Notes: generated by a model not told the origin, from the letters alone. Counted from the stretch's first letter, positions 32,165 to 42,227 are shown. The stretch: DNA of 64,000 bases from Salinicola aestuarinus (GCF_003206645.1 NZ_PZJP01000017.1:200933-264932), one strand, 5' to 3'. Numbers and translations are program-made.

Positions 32165-33298
32165 TTACTGCGTATTGAGCTGCTGGACACGCAGGGTGTA
32201 GTTGTTGGCGCCATTCATCGCCGAGCCGAAACGCTGGCCCTTCACCCAGACCTGATACTGGCCTGACGGAAGTACGGTTTCGATATCGAAATCGCCCAGA
32301 GCCATCGAGCCCTCATCGCTGGCGACGACCTCACCGCTGTCGTCGAGGATCCGTGCCTGCAGACGATAGGTGCCTTCGTTACCCGGGAAGGTCGAACTGG
32401 TCACCGATACCGTGCCCGCCTCGGCCACGTTGAAGCTCAGCACGACGCCCTCCTCGCGAATCAGGATATCGGCAACGATCTCGTCAAAACCGTCGGGCAT
32501 CGCCGGCTCTTCGCGCGAGCCCGAACCGGATGCCGATTCGACGGCCTTCTCGGCGAGCGGCTCGTCGATCGCCGCCGCCTGCGTATCGGGTGTTGCTGGC
32601 GGCTTGGCCGACACACCGGTGTTGGACGGTGCATGCGTGGCATCACCATCCTCGGCCATCATCCGGCCACTGCCGGCGGTGGCCGCTTCGTCACCGCCAC
32701 GACCGGGAGCGCTCAGCGTCGCGACCTGATCGTTTTCATCGACGAAGGCCGTCGTTCGACCGGAAGGCGACGCGCCGCCAAACATGATGCCGCCACCGTC
32801 ATCGACGCTGCTCTCGTCGGCGTCGAGCACACGGCCTTCGGCGTCGAGCTGAGCGACATTGATGTTATAGCTGTTGCCACCGGTCTTGGTCGTGCCGAAT
32901 TTCTGCCCCGACACTTGAATGGTGTAGCTACCCGGCTCCAGCGACTCCTCCATCACCAGCCCGCCGGAGTAGCCCATACCGCTGTCCTTGGCGACCACGT
33001 TACCGTTGCCATCGACCAGCGTGGCGCGAATTTTGTAGTCCTCCGACTCACCCGGCATGGTCGAGCTGGAGAAGCGATAGCGGCCCGCGGTGTCGACGGT
33101 GAACGGATGCTGATACATGCCGCCAAAAAAGAAACTTTGGCTACGAGCGTCATTGCTCGATTTGAAGAACTGAGTGAGGTCGACCTGACTGGCGGCTTCC
33201 TGAGCGTCCTTGAGTGCTTCGCTCTGGGCGTTCGCCTGCGAGCCGATACCGGCAAGGGTCAAGCTCAGGACGAGAGTAGTGAATACGCGCTGCTTCAT
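32165..33298 (-). CDS. Exported protein with two repeated beta domains
   Basis: A 377-residue protein with a Sec signal peptide (cleavage after ANA, residue 24). Residues about 64-151 and 287-375 are copies of one beta-sandwich-like domain: FTVDTAGRYRFSSSTMPGES aligns with FNVAEAGTVSVTSSTFPGNE, and SYTIQVSGQKFGTTKTGGNS with QYQVWVKGQRFGSAMNGANN. They resemble bacterial pre-peptidase C-terminal (PPC-like) domains. A 130-residue acidic, Gly/Ser/Ala-rich disordered stretch joins them. No catalytic domain is seen; binding in the periplasm or outside the cell is a guess. Monocistronic, with its own terminator. Confidence 0.75.
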   Translation of the reverse strand: MKQRVFTTLVLSLTLAGIGSQANAQSEALKDAQEAASQVDLTQFFKSSNDARSQSFFFGGMYQHPFTVDTAGRYRFSSSTMPGESEDYKIRATLVDGNGNVVAKDSGMGYSGGLVMEESLEPGSYTIQVSGQKFGTTKTGGNSYNINVAQLDAEGRVLDADESSVDDGGGIMFGGASPSGRTTAFVDENDQVATLSAPGRGGDEAATAGSGRMMAEDGDATHAPSNTGVSAKPPATPDTQAAAIDEPLAEKAVESASGSGSREEPAMPDGFDEIVADILIREEGVVLSFNVAEAGTVSVTSSTFPGNEGTYRLQARILDDSGEVVASDEGSMALGDFDIETVLPSGQYQVWVKGQRFGSAMNGANNYTLRVQQLNTQ

Positions 33299-33421
33299 GG
33301 GGCCTCTCTACGTTCGCGACGATCGCGTCGCTTCCCGCGTAACGAGGACGCGTGCCGGCACCTGTTCAGGCAACGGCACGCGTCGGTCAAAAGGGGCACG
33401 GCAGGATCGCCGCGCCGCATT

Positions 33422-33443
33422 GACGAGGCGCGATCGCCTCGTC
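33422..33443 (-). terminator. Hairpin after gdhB
   Basis: GACGAGGCG (33422-33430) with CGCCTCGTC (33435-33443), 15 bases after the gdhB stop on the minus strand; no T run. Confidence 0.45.
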
Positions 33444-33457
33444 GGGCTCGGGCAACC

Positions 33458-36400
33458 TTATCCGTCACTCTCGCTTTCGGCAAGATCGACCAGCTCCCGG
33501 ATCGCCACGGCGGCCAGGGCGAAGCTCACCTGGGTGCCGGTATTGATCTCCGCCAGCAGCGCGTTCCACCGCTCGAACAGCACGGCATTCTGCTGTTCCC
33601 AGCGCTCGACCCGCTTCTCGACCTCTCGCGGTGCCTCGGACATGCCGAGCACCTTGACCGTCAGCGCCAGCTGCTGGCGATCCAGATCGTCACGGAACGT
33701 TTCCCGCGCCTGCGCCTGCCAGCCGTCTCGCACCTCGAGACCGTTGAGCTGCTGCATCATCCACGGCAGGTCCAGACGCTCACCCACGGTGTAGTACACC
33801 TCGGCAACGCGCTGGAGCTTCTCGCCGCTGGCTCTGGCTGCCTGAATGATGCCGAGTCCGGCATACAGGCTCGGGGCGGCGGCCACCACGGCGGCGGTCG
33901 CCTGCGGCACGCCGGCTTCGATCAGCGCGTCGCGTCGCTCGATCCAGGCCTCGCGCTCGTCACCCTGGAGACGATTGCCGACGTCCTCCTGAATCTGGAC
34001 GAGCTGCGGGCCGAACTGATCGACGCACTCCTTGATGCTGAGCGAGCCGCGATGGCGGATGAACCAGCGCGTCGCACGTCGCAGCAGCCGCATCAGGTCG
34101 AGCATCATGCGGTACTGGACCTGGCTGTCGACCTTGTAGTCCAGCGCCTCGATCCGCTCCCAAAGGCGCTCAAGGCCGAAGCTGTCGCGGGCGATGACGT
34201 AGGCCTGGGCGATCTCCACTCGACTGGCGCCCGTGGAGTCGCGCAGCTGTCGAATGAAAGTCACCCCCATGTGATCGACCAGGTTGTTGGCCAACTGGGT
34301 CGCCACGATCTCCTGCTTGAGCCGGTGCTGGTAGAGATCCTGCGGGTAGCGCTCCGCAAGCGTCCCCGGGAAGGCGCGCGTCACATGCTGCTGAAGCTGC
34401 GGATCGTCAGGCAGCTCGGCGGCGATCAGGTCGCTCTTCAGCGTGCTCTTGGCGTAAGAGATCAACACGCTGAGTTCAGGCATTGTCAGCCCGCCCTCGT
34501 TGTTGCTGCGCTCGATCAACTGTTCGTCGCTGGGGAGGAACTCGAGTTCACGGTCGAGGCTGCCGGCCGCTTCGAGCTCGTTGATGAAACGTCGATACGG
34601 CCCCAACCCTTCCTGCGACTGCAGCTCGGCCAGCGACAGCGCCTGAGTCTGGCGATAGTTGTCGCGCACCACCAGATCCCCGACCTCGTCGGTCATCTCG
34701 CCGAGCAGCTCATTGCGCTGTTTCTCGGTCATGTCGCCACGCTGGACGATATCGTCGAGCAGGATCTTGATGTTGACCTCGTGATCCGAGCAGTTGACCC
34801 CGCCGGCGTTGTCGATGAAGTCGGTATTCACCCGCACGCCGCGGGCGGCGGCTTCCATTCGGCCGCGTTGGGTCAGACCCAGGTTACCGCCCTCGCCGAC
34901 CACTCGGCACTGCAGCTCGCGGCCATCGATTCGCAGTCCGTCGTTGGCCTTGTCGCCGACGTCGACATGACTCTCGGTGGAGGCCTTGACGTAAGTACCG
35001 ATGCCGCCGTTCCAGAGCAGATCGATCCTCGACTTGAGCATCGCGTTGATCAGATCGTTGGGCGCGAGCTTGTCGGCCTGGATGCCGAAGACCTCTTTCA
35101 TCGCCGGCGAGATCGCGATCGACTTGGCACTGCGCTCGAAGATACCGCCGCCCTCCGAGATCACGCTCTCGTCATAGTCCGACCAGCTCGAGCGCGGCTG
35201 TTCGAAGAGTCGCTGGCGCTCGGTGAACGAGGCCGCGGCGTCGGGGGTCGGGTCGACGAAGATGTGGCGATGGTTGAAGGCCCCCAGCAGACGAATCTTG
35301 TCGGAGAGGAGCATCCCGTTGCCGAAGACGTCGCCGGCCATGTCGCCGATCCCCAGCACCGTGAATTCGTCCTTCTGGGTATTGATGCCCATCTCACGGA
35401 AGTGACGCTTCACCGACTCCCAGGCACCGCGAGCCGTGATCGCCATGCCCTTGTGGTCATAGCCCTGAGCGCCGCCGGAGGCGAAGGCATCGCGCAACCA
35501 GAAGCCATACTCGATCGAAATGGCGTTGGCGTAGTCCGAGAAGGTCGCCGTGCCCTTGTCCGCCGCCACCACCAGGTAGGGGTCGTCCGGATCGTGGCGC
35601 ACCACGGACTGCGGCGCGACGACGGTGGTGCCGTCGAGGTTATCGCTGATATCCAGCAGCCCGCGAATCAGGATGCGGTAGCACTCGATGCCTTCGGCCT
35701 GGATGGCATCCCGGTCCGCAGTCTCCGGCATGCGCTTGCAGATGAAGCCGCCCTTCGCCCCCACCGGGACAATGACCGAGTTCTTCACCTGCTGCGCCTT
35801 CATCAGCCCCAGGATTTCAGTACGGAAGTCCTCGTTGCGGTCCGACCAGCGCAGGCCACCGCGAGCGACCTTGCCGCCACGCAGATGCACGCCCTCCATG
35901 CGCGGCGAGTAGACGAACACCTCGAACATCGGCCGCGGCTTGGGCATGCCCGGCACCTTGCTGGGCTCGAGCTTGAACGAGATATACGCCTTGGGGCTGC
36001 CGTCGGCCTGCGGCTGGAAGAAATTGGTGCGCACGGTCGCCTGAATCAGGTCGACGTAGCGGCGCAGCAGCAGGTCGTCATTGAGGCTTGCAACCTTGTC
36101 GAGCTGACCGTTGAGCGATTCGATGATCTTGTCACACGCCGCATCGCGATCGGCCGGGGCCTGTGGGACGAAACGCTGCTCGAACAGCTCGATGAGGCCG
36201 CGGGTGATGTCGGTATAGGTCGCCAGGGTATTGGCAATGTAGACCTGCGATAGACCGATGCGTAGCTGCTTGAGGTAACGGGCGTACGCACGCAGTACCG
36301 CCACCTGACGCCAGTCAAGGCCAGCGCCGATGATCAGCCGGTTGTAGACGTCGTTCTCGGCGTCGGCGACCCAGATACGGGTGAAAGCGTCGATGAAGTT

Positions 36401-38290
36401 GTCGCGCATCTCGCCAAGATCGACCTCTTCGGTCCCGCGATACTCGAAGGTGAAGTCGTGGATCCAGTACGCCTGGCCGTCAGTGGCGATGCGATAGGGG
36501 CGCTCGCTGATCACGCGCAGGCCCAGGTTCTCGAGCACCGGCAGCATGTCGGAGAGCGGAATCGGTGTCTCGAGATGGTAGAGCTTGAGGTTGACGCTGC
36601 CCGCCGACCGCTCGGCCATGTGGTAGAGGCTAACGCCGATCGGCGCGCCTTCATCGAGCGCCTGCAGGTAACGAATATCGTTCGCCCCGGTGCGCGCCGA
36701 AAAGTCATCGCGATAGCCACCGGGGAAGGCATCGCGGAAAACCTGGAGCTGACGGTTGCCCGCCTCTTCGCCCAGCGTCTCGATCAACGCCCCATGCAGA
36801 TCCTCGCGCCAGTTGCGCGTCAGCCCGATGACCTTTTTCTCCAGGGCGCGGCAATCGAACGCGACCGGGGCATCCCCCTTGAAGCGCAGCGTGAACTGGA
36901 TTCTCGCCAGCACCGACTCCGAGAGATACGGATTGAAGTCGGCGAAGGTGGCGTCGAGCTCCTGGCAGAGCAGATCCTGAATGCGCAGACGGAGATCGGT
37001 GGAGAAGATGTCACGCGGGACGAACACCAGGCAGGAGTAGAACTGCCCGGCGCGGTCCGTGCGCACGAACAACCGCACGCGACGACGTTCACGGATATTG
37101 AGAATCCCGAAGGCCGTCTCCGCCAGCTCGTCGGTGGTGCTCTGGAACAGATCGTCGCGCGGGTGCACCTCGAGAATCTGCAGCAGCAGCTTGCCGTTGT
37201 GGCCCTTCGGGTTGACGCCGGCGATGTCAATCACCGCCTCGACCTTGCGCCGCAGCACCGGCACGCTACGCGGCGATTCGTTATAGACCAGTGAGGTGAA
37301 GAGCCCGAAGAAGCGCCACTCACCGACTGCCTTGCCGTTGCTGTCGTAGCGCACCACTGCAATGTGGTCGGGATAGGTGGGACGGTGAACCCGGGCATGC
37401 CAGGCGCTCTTGGCAAAGCGCAGCAGCGCAGGCTGGGTGCCGGCGGCTTCGTCGGCCTCGAACGCCACCGATTCGGTATAGCGCGGCGCGTCGAGCTTGA
37501 GCACACCCAGCTCGCTGTCTTCTACGCTCTCGCGCCGGGCCGCGCCCCCCTCGCCGACATAGCGGCTCTCGACATAGCCAAGATAGGTGAAATGCTCGTC
37601 GAGCAGCCATTCCAGGAAAGCAATGGTCTCTTCCTGGTCCGCTGCCGGCACTGCCGGCGTCGAGCGCTCACGCAGTTCCGCGATAACCCCCCGCATGCGC
37701 TCGCGCATCGGATCGAAATCCGTCACGGCGATGCGCACGTCCCGCAGCACTTCGTGCAGACTCTGCTCGAGTTCGCCAAGCATGGTCTGATCGGTATGCC
37801 GGTCGACCTCGATCAGAATGATCGACTCGCGTGCCTCCGGCGCGTCGCTGGCGCGGATGCCGGTGATACGCTCAACGTGATGACGCGCGTCGCGCTCCAC
37901 CGCCAGCACCGCATTATGAATCGCGTGCAGGGTCAGGCCGCGGCGGTTGAGCTCCATGCGCACGGAGTCGACCAGAAACGGCATGTCTTCATGAAGTACC
38001 GCCACGACGGTATGAGGCGACTGCCAGCCGTGCTCTTCGAAGTTGGGATTGAAGATGCGCACCTTGGCCTCGTTGGGGTCGAAAGTGCGCATGAAGTGCC
38101 AGGCGGCCAGCGTCGCGCCGTAAATATCCTCGAGCTGACGCTCTGCGGCCTCGTCGAAGGGCGCCGTCGCATAGAGGTCCCTGGCGAACGCGGCTATTCG
38201 ATTGACCTTCTCCTCGGGCAGCCGCTGAGCCAGCTTCTCCCGTAGCTGCTCAAGAAATTCCGTTTTTTCCTCGATCGCGACATGTTGCAT
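33458..38290 (-). CDS. gdhB: NAD-specific glutamate dehydrogenase, large (GDH180) type
   Basis: A 1610-residue enzyme that deaminates glutamate to 2-oxoglutarate with NAD+, the catabolic direction. The N-terminal 700 residues are the regulatory/ACT-like part of this class; the catalytic core holds KVARGGLRWSDRNEDFRTEI and VPVGAKGGFICKRMP with the substrate Lys, then the Rossmann portion with GIGDMAGDVFGNGMLLS. A long helical C-terminal domain follows. The size matches the Pseudomonas and Streptomyces enzymes. GAGGTGATAG precedes the ATG at 38290. It stands alone and is useful for glutamate or proline use as carbon source. Confidence 0.96.
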   Translation of the reverse strand: MQHVAIEEKTEFLEQLREKLAQRLPEEKVNRIAAFARDLYATAPFDEAAERQLEDIYGATLAAWHFMRTFDPNEAKVRIFNPNFEEHGWQSPHTVVAVLHEDMPFLVDSVRMELNRRGLTLHAIHNAVLAVERDARHHVERITGIRASDAPEARESIILIEVDRHTDQTMLGELEQSLHEVLRDVRIAVTDFDPMRERMRGVIAELRERSTPAVPAADQEETIAFLEWLLDEHFTYLGYVESRYVGEGGAARRESVEDSELGVLKLDAPRYTESVAFEADEAAGTQPALLRFAKSAWHARVHRPTYPDHIAVVRYDSNGKAVGEWRFFGLFTSLVYNESPRSVPVLRRKVEAVIDIAGVNPKGHNGKLLLQILEVHPRDDLFQSTTDELAETAFGILNIRERRRVRLFVRTDRAGQFYSCLVFVPRDIFSTDLRLRIQDLLCQELDATFADFNPYLSESVLARIQFTLRFKGDAPVAFDCRALEKKVIGLTRNWREDLHGALIETLGEEAGNRQLQVFRDAFPGGYRDDFSARTGANDIRYLQALDEGAPIGVSLYHMAERSAGSVNLKLYHLETPIPLSDMLPVLENLGLRVISERPYRIATDGQAYWIHDFTFEYRGTEEVDLGEMRDNFIDAFTRIWVADAENDVYNRLIIGAGLDWRQVAVLRAYARYLKQLRIGLSQVYIANTLATYTDITRGLIELFEQRFVPQAPADRDAACDKIIESLNGQLDKVASLNDDLLLRRYVDLIQATVRTNFFQPQADGSPKAYISFKLEPSKVPGMPKPRPMFEVFVYSPRMEGVHLRGGKVARGGLRWSDRNEDFRTEILGLMKAQQVKNSVIVPVGAKGGFICKRMPETADRDAIQAEGIECYRILIRGLLDISDNLDGTTVVAPQSVVRHDPDDPYLVVAADKGTATFSDYANAISIEYGFWLRDAFASGGAQGYDHKGMAITARGAWESVKRHFREMGINTQKDEFTVLGIGDMAGDVFGNGMLLSDKIRLLGAFNHRHIFVDPTPDAAASFTERQRLFEQPRSSWSDYDESVISEGGGIFERSAKSIAISPAMKEVFGIQADKLAPNDLINAMLKSRIDLLWNGGIGTYVKASTESHVDVGDKANDGLRIDGRELQCRVVGEGGNLGLTQRGRMEAAARGVRVNTDFIDNAGGVNCSDHEVNIKILLDDIVQRGDMTEKQRNELLGEMTDEVGDLVVRDNYRQTQALSLAELQSQEGLGPYRRFINELEAAGSLDRELEFLPSDEQLIERSNNEGGLTMPELSVLISYAKSTLKSDLIAAELPDDPQLQQHVTRAFPGTLAERYPQDLYQHRLKQEIVATQLANNLVDHMGVTFIRQLRDSTGASRVEIAQAYVIARDSFGLERLWERIEALDYKVDSQVQYRMMLDLMRLLRRATRWFIRHRGSLSIKECVDQFGPQLVQIQEDVGNRLQGDEREAWIERRDALIEAGVPQATAAVVAAAPSLYAGLGIIQAARASGEKLQRVAEVYYTVGERLDLPWMMQQLNGLEVRDGWQAQARETFRDDLDRQQLALTVKVLGMSEAPREVEKRVERWEQQNAVLFERWNALLAEINTGTQVSFALAAVAIRELVDLAESESDG

Positions 38291-38507
38291 CTATCACCTC
38301 GGCTGACACCGGCCGTCAGAAAAAGCGGCCACCAGATTATTGGCGAGCCGCGCCCGGACAAGACATCTGCCCGCCGGGTCGCGACTCGCCTGCGCGAAGA
38401 TTACGCCAGCGCTGCCTAGCGCCACACCCAACTAATGGCTTCGTCATGGCGCATGTCGGTTCTGCATCGCCGCCGCCTTCGTTCGGTAGCGATGGCGATT
38501 GACAAGT

Positions 38508-39632
38508 TCAGTTCGTGGGCCGGCGTTCCAGCAGCACCCCGCACTCACAGTGGTCGGTCCAGGGGAACTGGTCAAACAGCGCCATGCGTTGGATGCGATG
38601 CGTCTCGCCAAGCTGCGCCAGATTGCGCGCCAGCGTATCCGGGTTGCAGGAAATATAGACGATACGTTCGTACTGCATCAGCGGCTCGCAGCTCTCGCGG
38701 TCGAGCCCCGCCCTCGGCGGGTCCACCAGCACGGTGGAGAAATCACACGTATCGAGTCCCATCGCGGCCACTCGACGACCACTCTTCTCGCCGCTGAGCG
38801 CCTGGGTGAACTCCTCCGCCGACATCCGCGCGACGTGCACGTTGTCGAGCCCATTGGCCTCGATGTTCGCCTGAGCGGAGGCCACTGAGGTCCGCGAAAT
38901 CTCGGTGGCCACGACGCGCCTGAAGTTCTCGGCAAGGGCGATGGTGAAGTTGCCATTGCCACAGTAGAGCTCGACCAGATCCCCCTCGCTATCGCGGGTC
39001 ACGTCTCGCGCCCAGCCGAGCATGGCGCGGCAGATCTCGGCGTTCGGCTGGGTGAAGCTGTTCTCGACCTGCTGGTAGACGAACTCGCGACCGTCGACCT
39101 CGAGTCGCTCCCACACGTGATCGCGGGCGAGGACCAGGCGCTGCTTGCGCGAGCGACCGATCAGCGACACCCCGAGCGTCTCCTGCAGCTCGCGAGCGCG
39201 CGCCTCCCAGGCCTCGTCGAGCGCTTTGTGATAGATCAGCGTCACCAGGGCCTCGCCGCTCAGCGTGGTGAGGAACTCGACCTGGAAGAGCTTGTACCGC
39301 ATCAGCGGGTCATCACGAATGGCATCGAGCAGCGCCGGCATCAGGGCGTTGATGCGTTCGCTGGCAACGGGAAAGGTGTCGAGTCGCACGATGCGCTGGG
39401 CGACCTTGCCACGATGGCGCGGCGCCTCGTGGTCGGGCTCGAACATGGCATAGAAAAGATCGTCGCCCTCATGCCAGAGGCGAAATTCGGCCCGCATACG
39501 GTAGTGCGCAGCGGGTGAGGCGAAGACTTCGAGCTCTGGGGGCTCGAAGGCCGCAAACTGCGCTTCGATCCGCTGGCGCTTGGCGTCGAGCTGAGCCGCG
39601 TAGCGCGACGGGTCGATGGTGGTGATGACCAC
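38508..39632 (-). CDS. trmA: tRNA (uracil-54 C5)-methyltransferase
   Basis: A 374-residue TrmA, making ribothymidine-54 in tRNAs with SAM. SAM-binding LVELYCGNGNFTIALA, the VDPPRAGLD loop and the catalytic Cys in IVYISCNPDTLARNL are all present, and it lacks the TRAM/Fe-S N-terminus of RlmD. The start is taken as the GTG at 39632: AAGGAG lies six bases upstream and the murI stop is one base before. A TTG at 39650 inside murI is in frame but less likely. Last gene of the LysR-murI-trmA unit. Confidence 0.95.
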   Translation of the reverse strand: MVITTIDPSRYAAQLDAKRQRIEAQFAAFEPPELEVFASPAAHYRMRAEFRLWHEGDDLFYAMFEPDHEAPRHRGKVAQRIVRLDTFPVASERINALMPALLDAIRDDPLMRYKLFQVEFLTTLSGEALVTLIYHKALDEAWEARARELQETLGVSLIGRSRKQRLVLARDHVWERLEVDGREFVYQQVENSFTQPNAEICRAMLGWARDVTRDSEGDLVELYCGNGNFTIALAENFRRVVATEISRTSVASAQANIEANGLDNVHVARMSAEEFTQALSGEKSGRRVAAMGLDTCDFSTVLVDPPRAGLDRESCEPLMQYERIVYISCNPDTLARNLAQLGETHRIQRMALFDQFPWTDHCECGVLLERRPTN

Positions 39633-39633
39633 G

Positions 39634-40503
39634 CTATTCTCCTTGGACAATCGGTGATGCGGAAACGGATAACGAATTCCATGATGGGTGCTGCAAGACC
39701 GCCGGCGCCGCTTCTAGCCGCTCGGGGGCGGCGAGACCGAACCGGGCCAGCACCCTCGCAAGCTCTGGCGCCTCCGGCCAGGTAGCCAGGCTACAGCCGG
39801 ATCTGGCAGTCGCCGAGGCGCCGGGCGGCTCGTCACTATCGAGGACGGCAGCGAGCCGCCTTGCGATGGCGGCGCCGGAGTCGATCCAGCGCACTCCCCA
39901 TGGCAGTTCTGCCGCCAGCGCCTGGCGAAGCAGGGGAAAGTGGGTGCAGCCGAGCACGACGGCGTCGAGTTCGCTCGCCTCACGCAACGGTGCCAGCGCC
40001 TCGACCAGCGTCTGCTGGCTCGCCGCTTCCCCGGCGAGGCGCCGCTCGGCTTCCAGCACCAGTGAGTCCGCGGCCACGCGCAGCACGCGGCAGTCGCTGG
40101 CGAAACCGGCAATGAGCCGATCGATATAACCCCGCTCGAGAGTGGCGCTGGTGGCGAGCAGCCCGATGCAGCGCGAGCGGCTGACCGCTGCCGCCGTCTT
40201 GATCGCCGGCACGGTGCCGATGACGGGAATCCTCAAGGCCTCACGCAGGGGGCCGAGCGCCAACGTGCTTGCCGTGTTGCAGGCAATCACCAACGCGCGG
40301 GGCCGAAGACGTTCACAGGCCGCAAGACAGACCGACACGATTCGCTGGGTGAGCCAGTCGGCCGGCTTGGTGCCGTAGGGCAGTGCCGCGTTGTCGCAGA
40401 CGTAGTCGAGCGTCCGCTGCGGCTGGCTGCGGCGAATCTCGGCGTGGATCGACAGTCCGCCGACACCGGAGTCGAAAATCAGGGCATCCGGCTGGCGCAT
40501 CAT
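39634..40503 (-). CDS. murI: Glutamate racemase
   Basis: A 289-residue enzyme making D-glutamate for peptidoglycan. Both catalytic cysteines are visible, in VIACNTASTL and VVLGCTHFPLL; the N-terminal FDSGVGGLSIHAEIR is diagnostic. The start ATGATG at 40503/40500 overlaps the stop of the LysR gene (ATGA), implying coupling. murI and trmA are also near neighbours in E. coli. Confidence 0.95.
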   Translation of the reverse strand: MMRQPDALIFDSGVGGLSIHAEIRRSQPQRTLDYVCDNAALPYGTKPADWLTQRIVSVCLAACERLRPRALVIACNTASTLALGPLREALRIPVIGTVPAIKTAAAVSRSRCIGLLATSATLERGYIDRLIAGFASDCRVLRVAADSLVLEAERRLAGEAASQQTLVEALAPLREASELDAVVLGCTHFPLLRQALAAELPWGVRWIDSGAAIARRLAAVLDSDEPPGASATARSGCSLATWPEAPELARVLARFGLAAPERLEAAPAVLQHPSWNSLSVSASPIVQGE

Positions 40504-41453
40504 GGCTGAGGATCACCCGTCACCCCGAGCGTGCGCGCATGCGCCGGGCCGGCCAGGGAAGCGGCCCCGGCACTATCGAAATAGCTCAGCAGCGAGTCGA
40601 TCAGCGCCCGCAGCCTCGCCGGCATGTAGGCGCGTTCCGCGTAGAGCAGGTGAACCTCCAGCGGCGGCAGTTCGAACGCTTCGAGCAGCCGCACCAGCCG
40701 CCCTGCCGCCACCTCGGGCTCGCCGAGAAATTCAGGCTCCCGCGTCAGCCCCATGCCGAGCACCGCGGCTTCGATCAGCGCACGGCCGTTGTTGCACGCC
40801 AGCGTCATCGGCAGACGCAGCCGCTCGACTCGGCCGTCGATGAGAAACCCCCAGTGCGACCCCTGCGGCGACAGCGTGTAGGTGAAGCAGCGGTGCTGCT
40901 TGAGCTCGTAGGGGTGCTGCGGCGTCCCGTGGCGACGCAGGTAATCGGGGGAGGCGTAGACATGGACGGGCATCTGCATCAACGGCCGCGCGATCAGGCT
41001 CGAATCCTTGCGCTCGCCGATACGCACGACCAGATCGAAATCCTCCGCCTGGGGATCGACGTGACGGTCCTCCAGCACCAGGTCCAAAGTCACCGCCGGA
41101 TGGGCCTGCTCGAAGGCCTGCAGCGCCCCCATCAGTGCGCGAACGCCGAAATCCATCGGCGCGGAAAGACGCAGGCGCCCGCGAATTTCGCCGCGACGCT
41201 CGCCAAGCCCTGCCTCGAGCTCCTGCCATTCATCCAGTAACCGCCCGCCCGCCGTGAGATAGTGCTCACCCTCGGCGGTCAGCTGAAGACGCCGGGTGGT
41301 ACGCACCAGCAGGCGCACGCCAAGGGCCTGCTCGAGCCGAGCGATCTGCTTGCTGACCATGGCATTGGACACGCCCAGTCGACGCGCGCCGCCGGCCAGG
41401 CTCCCCGCCTCGACCACGGTGCGAAAAATCTGCATTGCCTGCAGCCGATCCAT
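40500..41453 (-). CDS. LysR-family transcriptional regulator
   Basis: A 317-residue LysR regulator. The HTH covers MQIFRTVVEAGSLAGGARRL and GVSNAMVSKQIARLEQALGV; the effector domain follows from about residue 90 (GRLRLSAPMDFGVRALMGAL). The pattern is that of the CrgA/DmlR-like group. It overlaps murI by four bases, so it is co-transcribed with cell-wall and tRNA-modification genes, which is unusual. Targets are unknown. Confidence 0.92.
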   Translation of the reverse strand: MDRLQAMQIFRTVVEAGSLAGGARRLGVSNAMVSKQIARLEQALGVRLLVRTTRRLQLTAEGEHYLTAGGRLLDEWQELEAGLGERRGEIRGRLRLSAPMDFGVRALMGALQAFEQAHPAVTLDLVLEDRHVDPQAEDFDLVVRIGERKDSSLIARPLMQMPVHVYASPDYLRRHGTPQHPYELKQHRCFTYTLSPQGSHWGFLIDGRVERLRLPMTLACNNGRALIEAAVLGMGLTREPEFLGEPEVAAGRLVRLLEAFELPPLEVHLLYAERAYMPARLRALIDSLLSYFDSAGAASLAGPAHARTLGVTGDPQP

Positions 41454-41672
41454 GCTCTCTCCTCGCGCTGAACGGCGTCCATTCTACGCAAAGCCTCACA
41501 GCGGCGCAGGGGCGATCACAAGTCGTCGCGGCCACCCACCGTCTCGGGACGAATCAGGCGACAGCGCGCAGCGCGCGGGAAAATCGGGAAGCGATAACAT
41601 CAGACGCCGGCAACCGGGCTACCGGTCGCGGAACGGAGACGGTCGACGCCGACCGCCTCCGTGAATGAACTG

Positions 41673-42227
41673 TCAGGAGCTCAGGGGCGACGGGGCGTCG
41701 CGAAACTCGGTGTAGAGTTCGGGATAGGCTTCCTGCAGACGGGCCAACTCGGATTCGGCATTCTCGGGCATTTCGCTGGCCAGTTTCTTCAGGTCGTCCT
41801 CGTCGAAATGCTCGCGAATCAGCGGGAAGAGCTTCTCGCGCTCGGCACGAAGGTAGGCGCGATGTGAGCCAAGATAGCTTTTGAGATCCTCGGCGAACTT
41901 GTCCATCGGCATCACCCCGTCCATCAGAATCATGTCGATGTCCTGGGATAGTCGCATGAGCTGCTCGTGGAGATGCTGATAATCCTGGGTCAGACGTTCA
42001 CTGAGTGACTCGGCTTCCGGGGCCTTGCCGGCGAGCTGATCGCTGCAGATCCGCTCAAGCGGCACGGTGAAGCCGTTCATGTAGTCGAGTATGTAGTCCA
42101 CGACTTCCCGAATCAGGCGAAAGTTCGGGCGATCGCCGTCAGCCAGCGTCTTGTACTTCAACTGAAGCACGTGCAGCAGGCGTGCCATGTTGGCATGATC
42201 CTGGCGCAGTTGGGTGAGCATGGGCAT
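41673..42227 (-). CDS. Hemerythrin-like protein with missing ligand histidines
   Basis: A 184-residue four-helix protein resembling single-domain bacterial hemerythrins. The first ligand His (LRQDHANMARLL), the YQHLHEQL helix and the SHRAYLRAEREKLFPLI helix are recognisable. At the position where homologues have HHPLE (residues about 51-58), this protein reads GFTVPLE, so two iron ligands appear to be lost. It may not bind a di-iron site, or may bind metal differently. ACAGGAG precedes the ATG at 42227. A GC-rich stem (41635-41662) follows the stop. Function unknown. Confidence 0.75.
   Translation of the reverse strand: MPMLTQLRQDHANMARLLHVLQLKYKTLADGDRPNFRLIREVVDYILDYMNGFTVPLERICSDQLAGKAPEAESLSERLTQDYQHLHEQLMRLSQDIDMILMDGVMPMDKFAEDLKSYLGSHRAYLRAEREKLFPLIREHFDEDDLKKLASEMPENAESELARLQEAYPELYTEFRDAPSPLSS

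Noticed and set aside
32633..36253. A 1206-codon open frame on the plus strand opposite gdhB and the secreted protein gene
   Set aside because: Its composition is that of an antisense frame of GC-rich coding DNA, it shows no family motifs, and the minus-strand genes are well supported.
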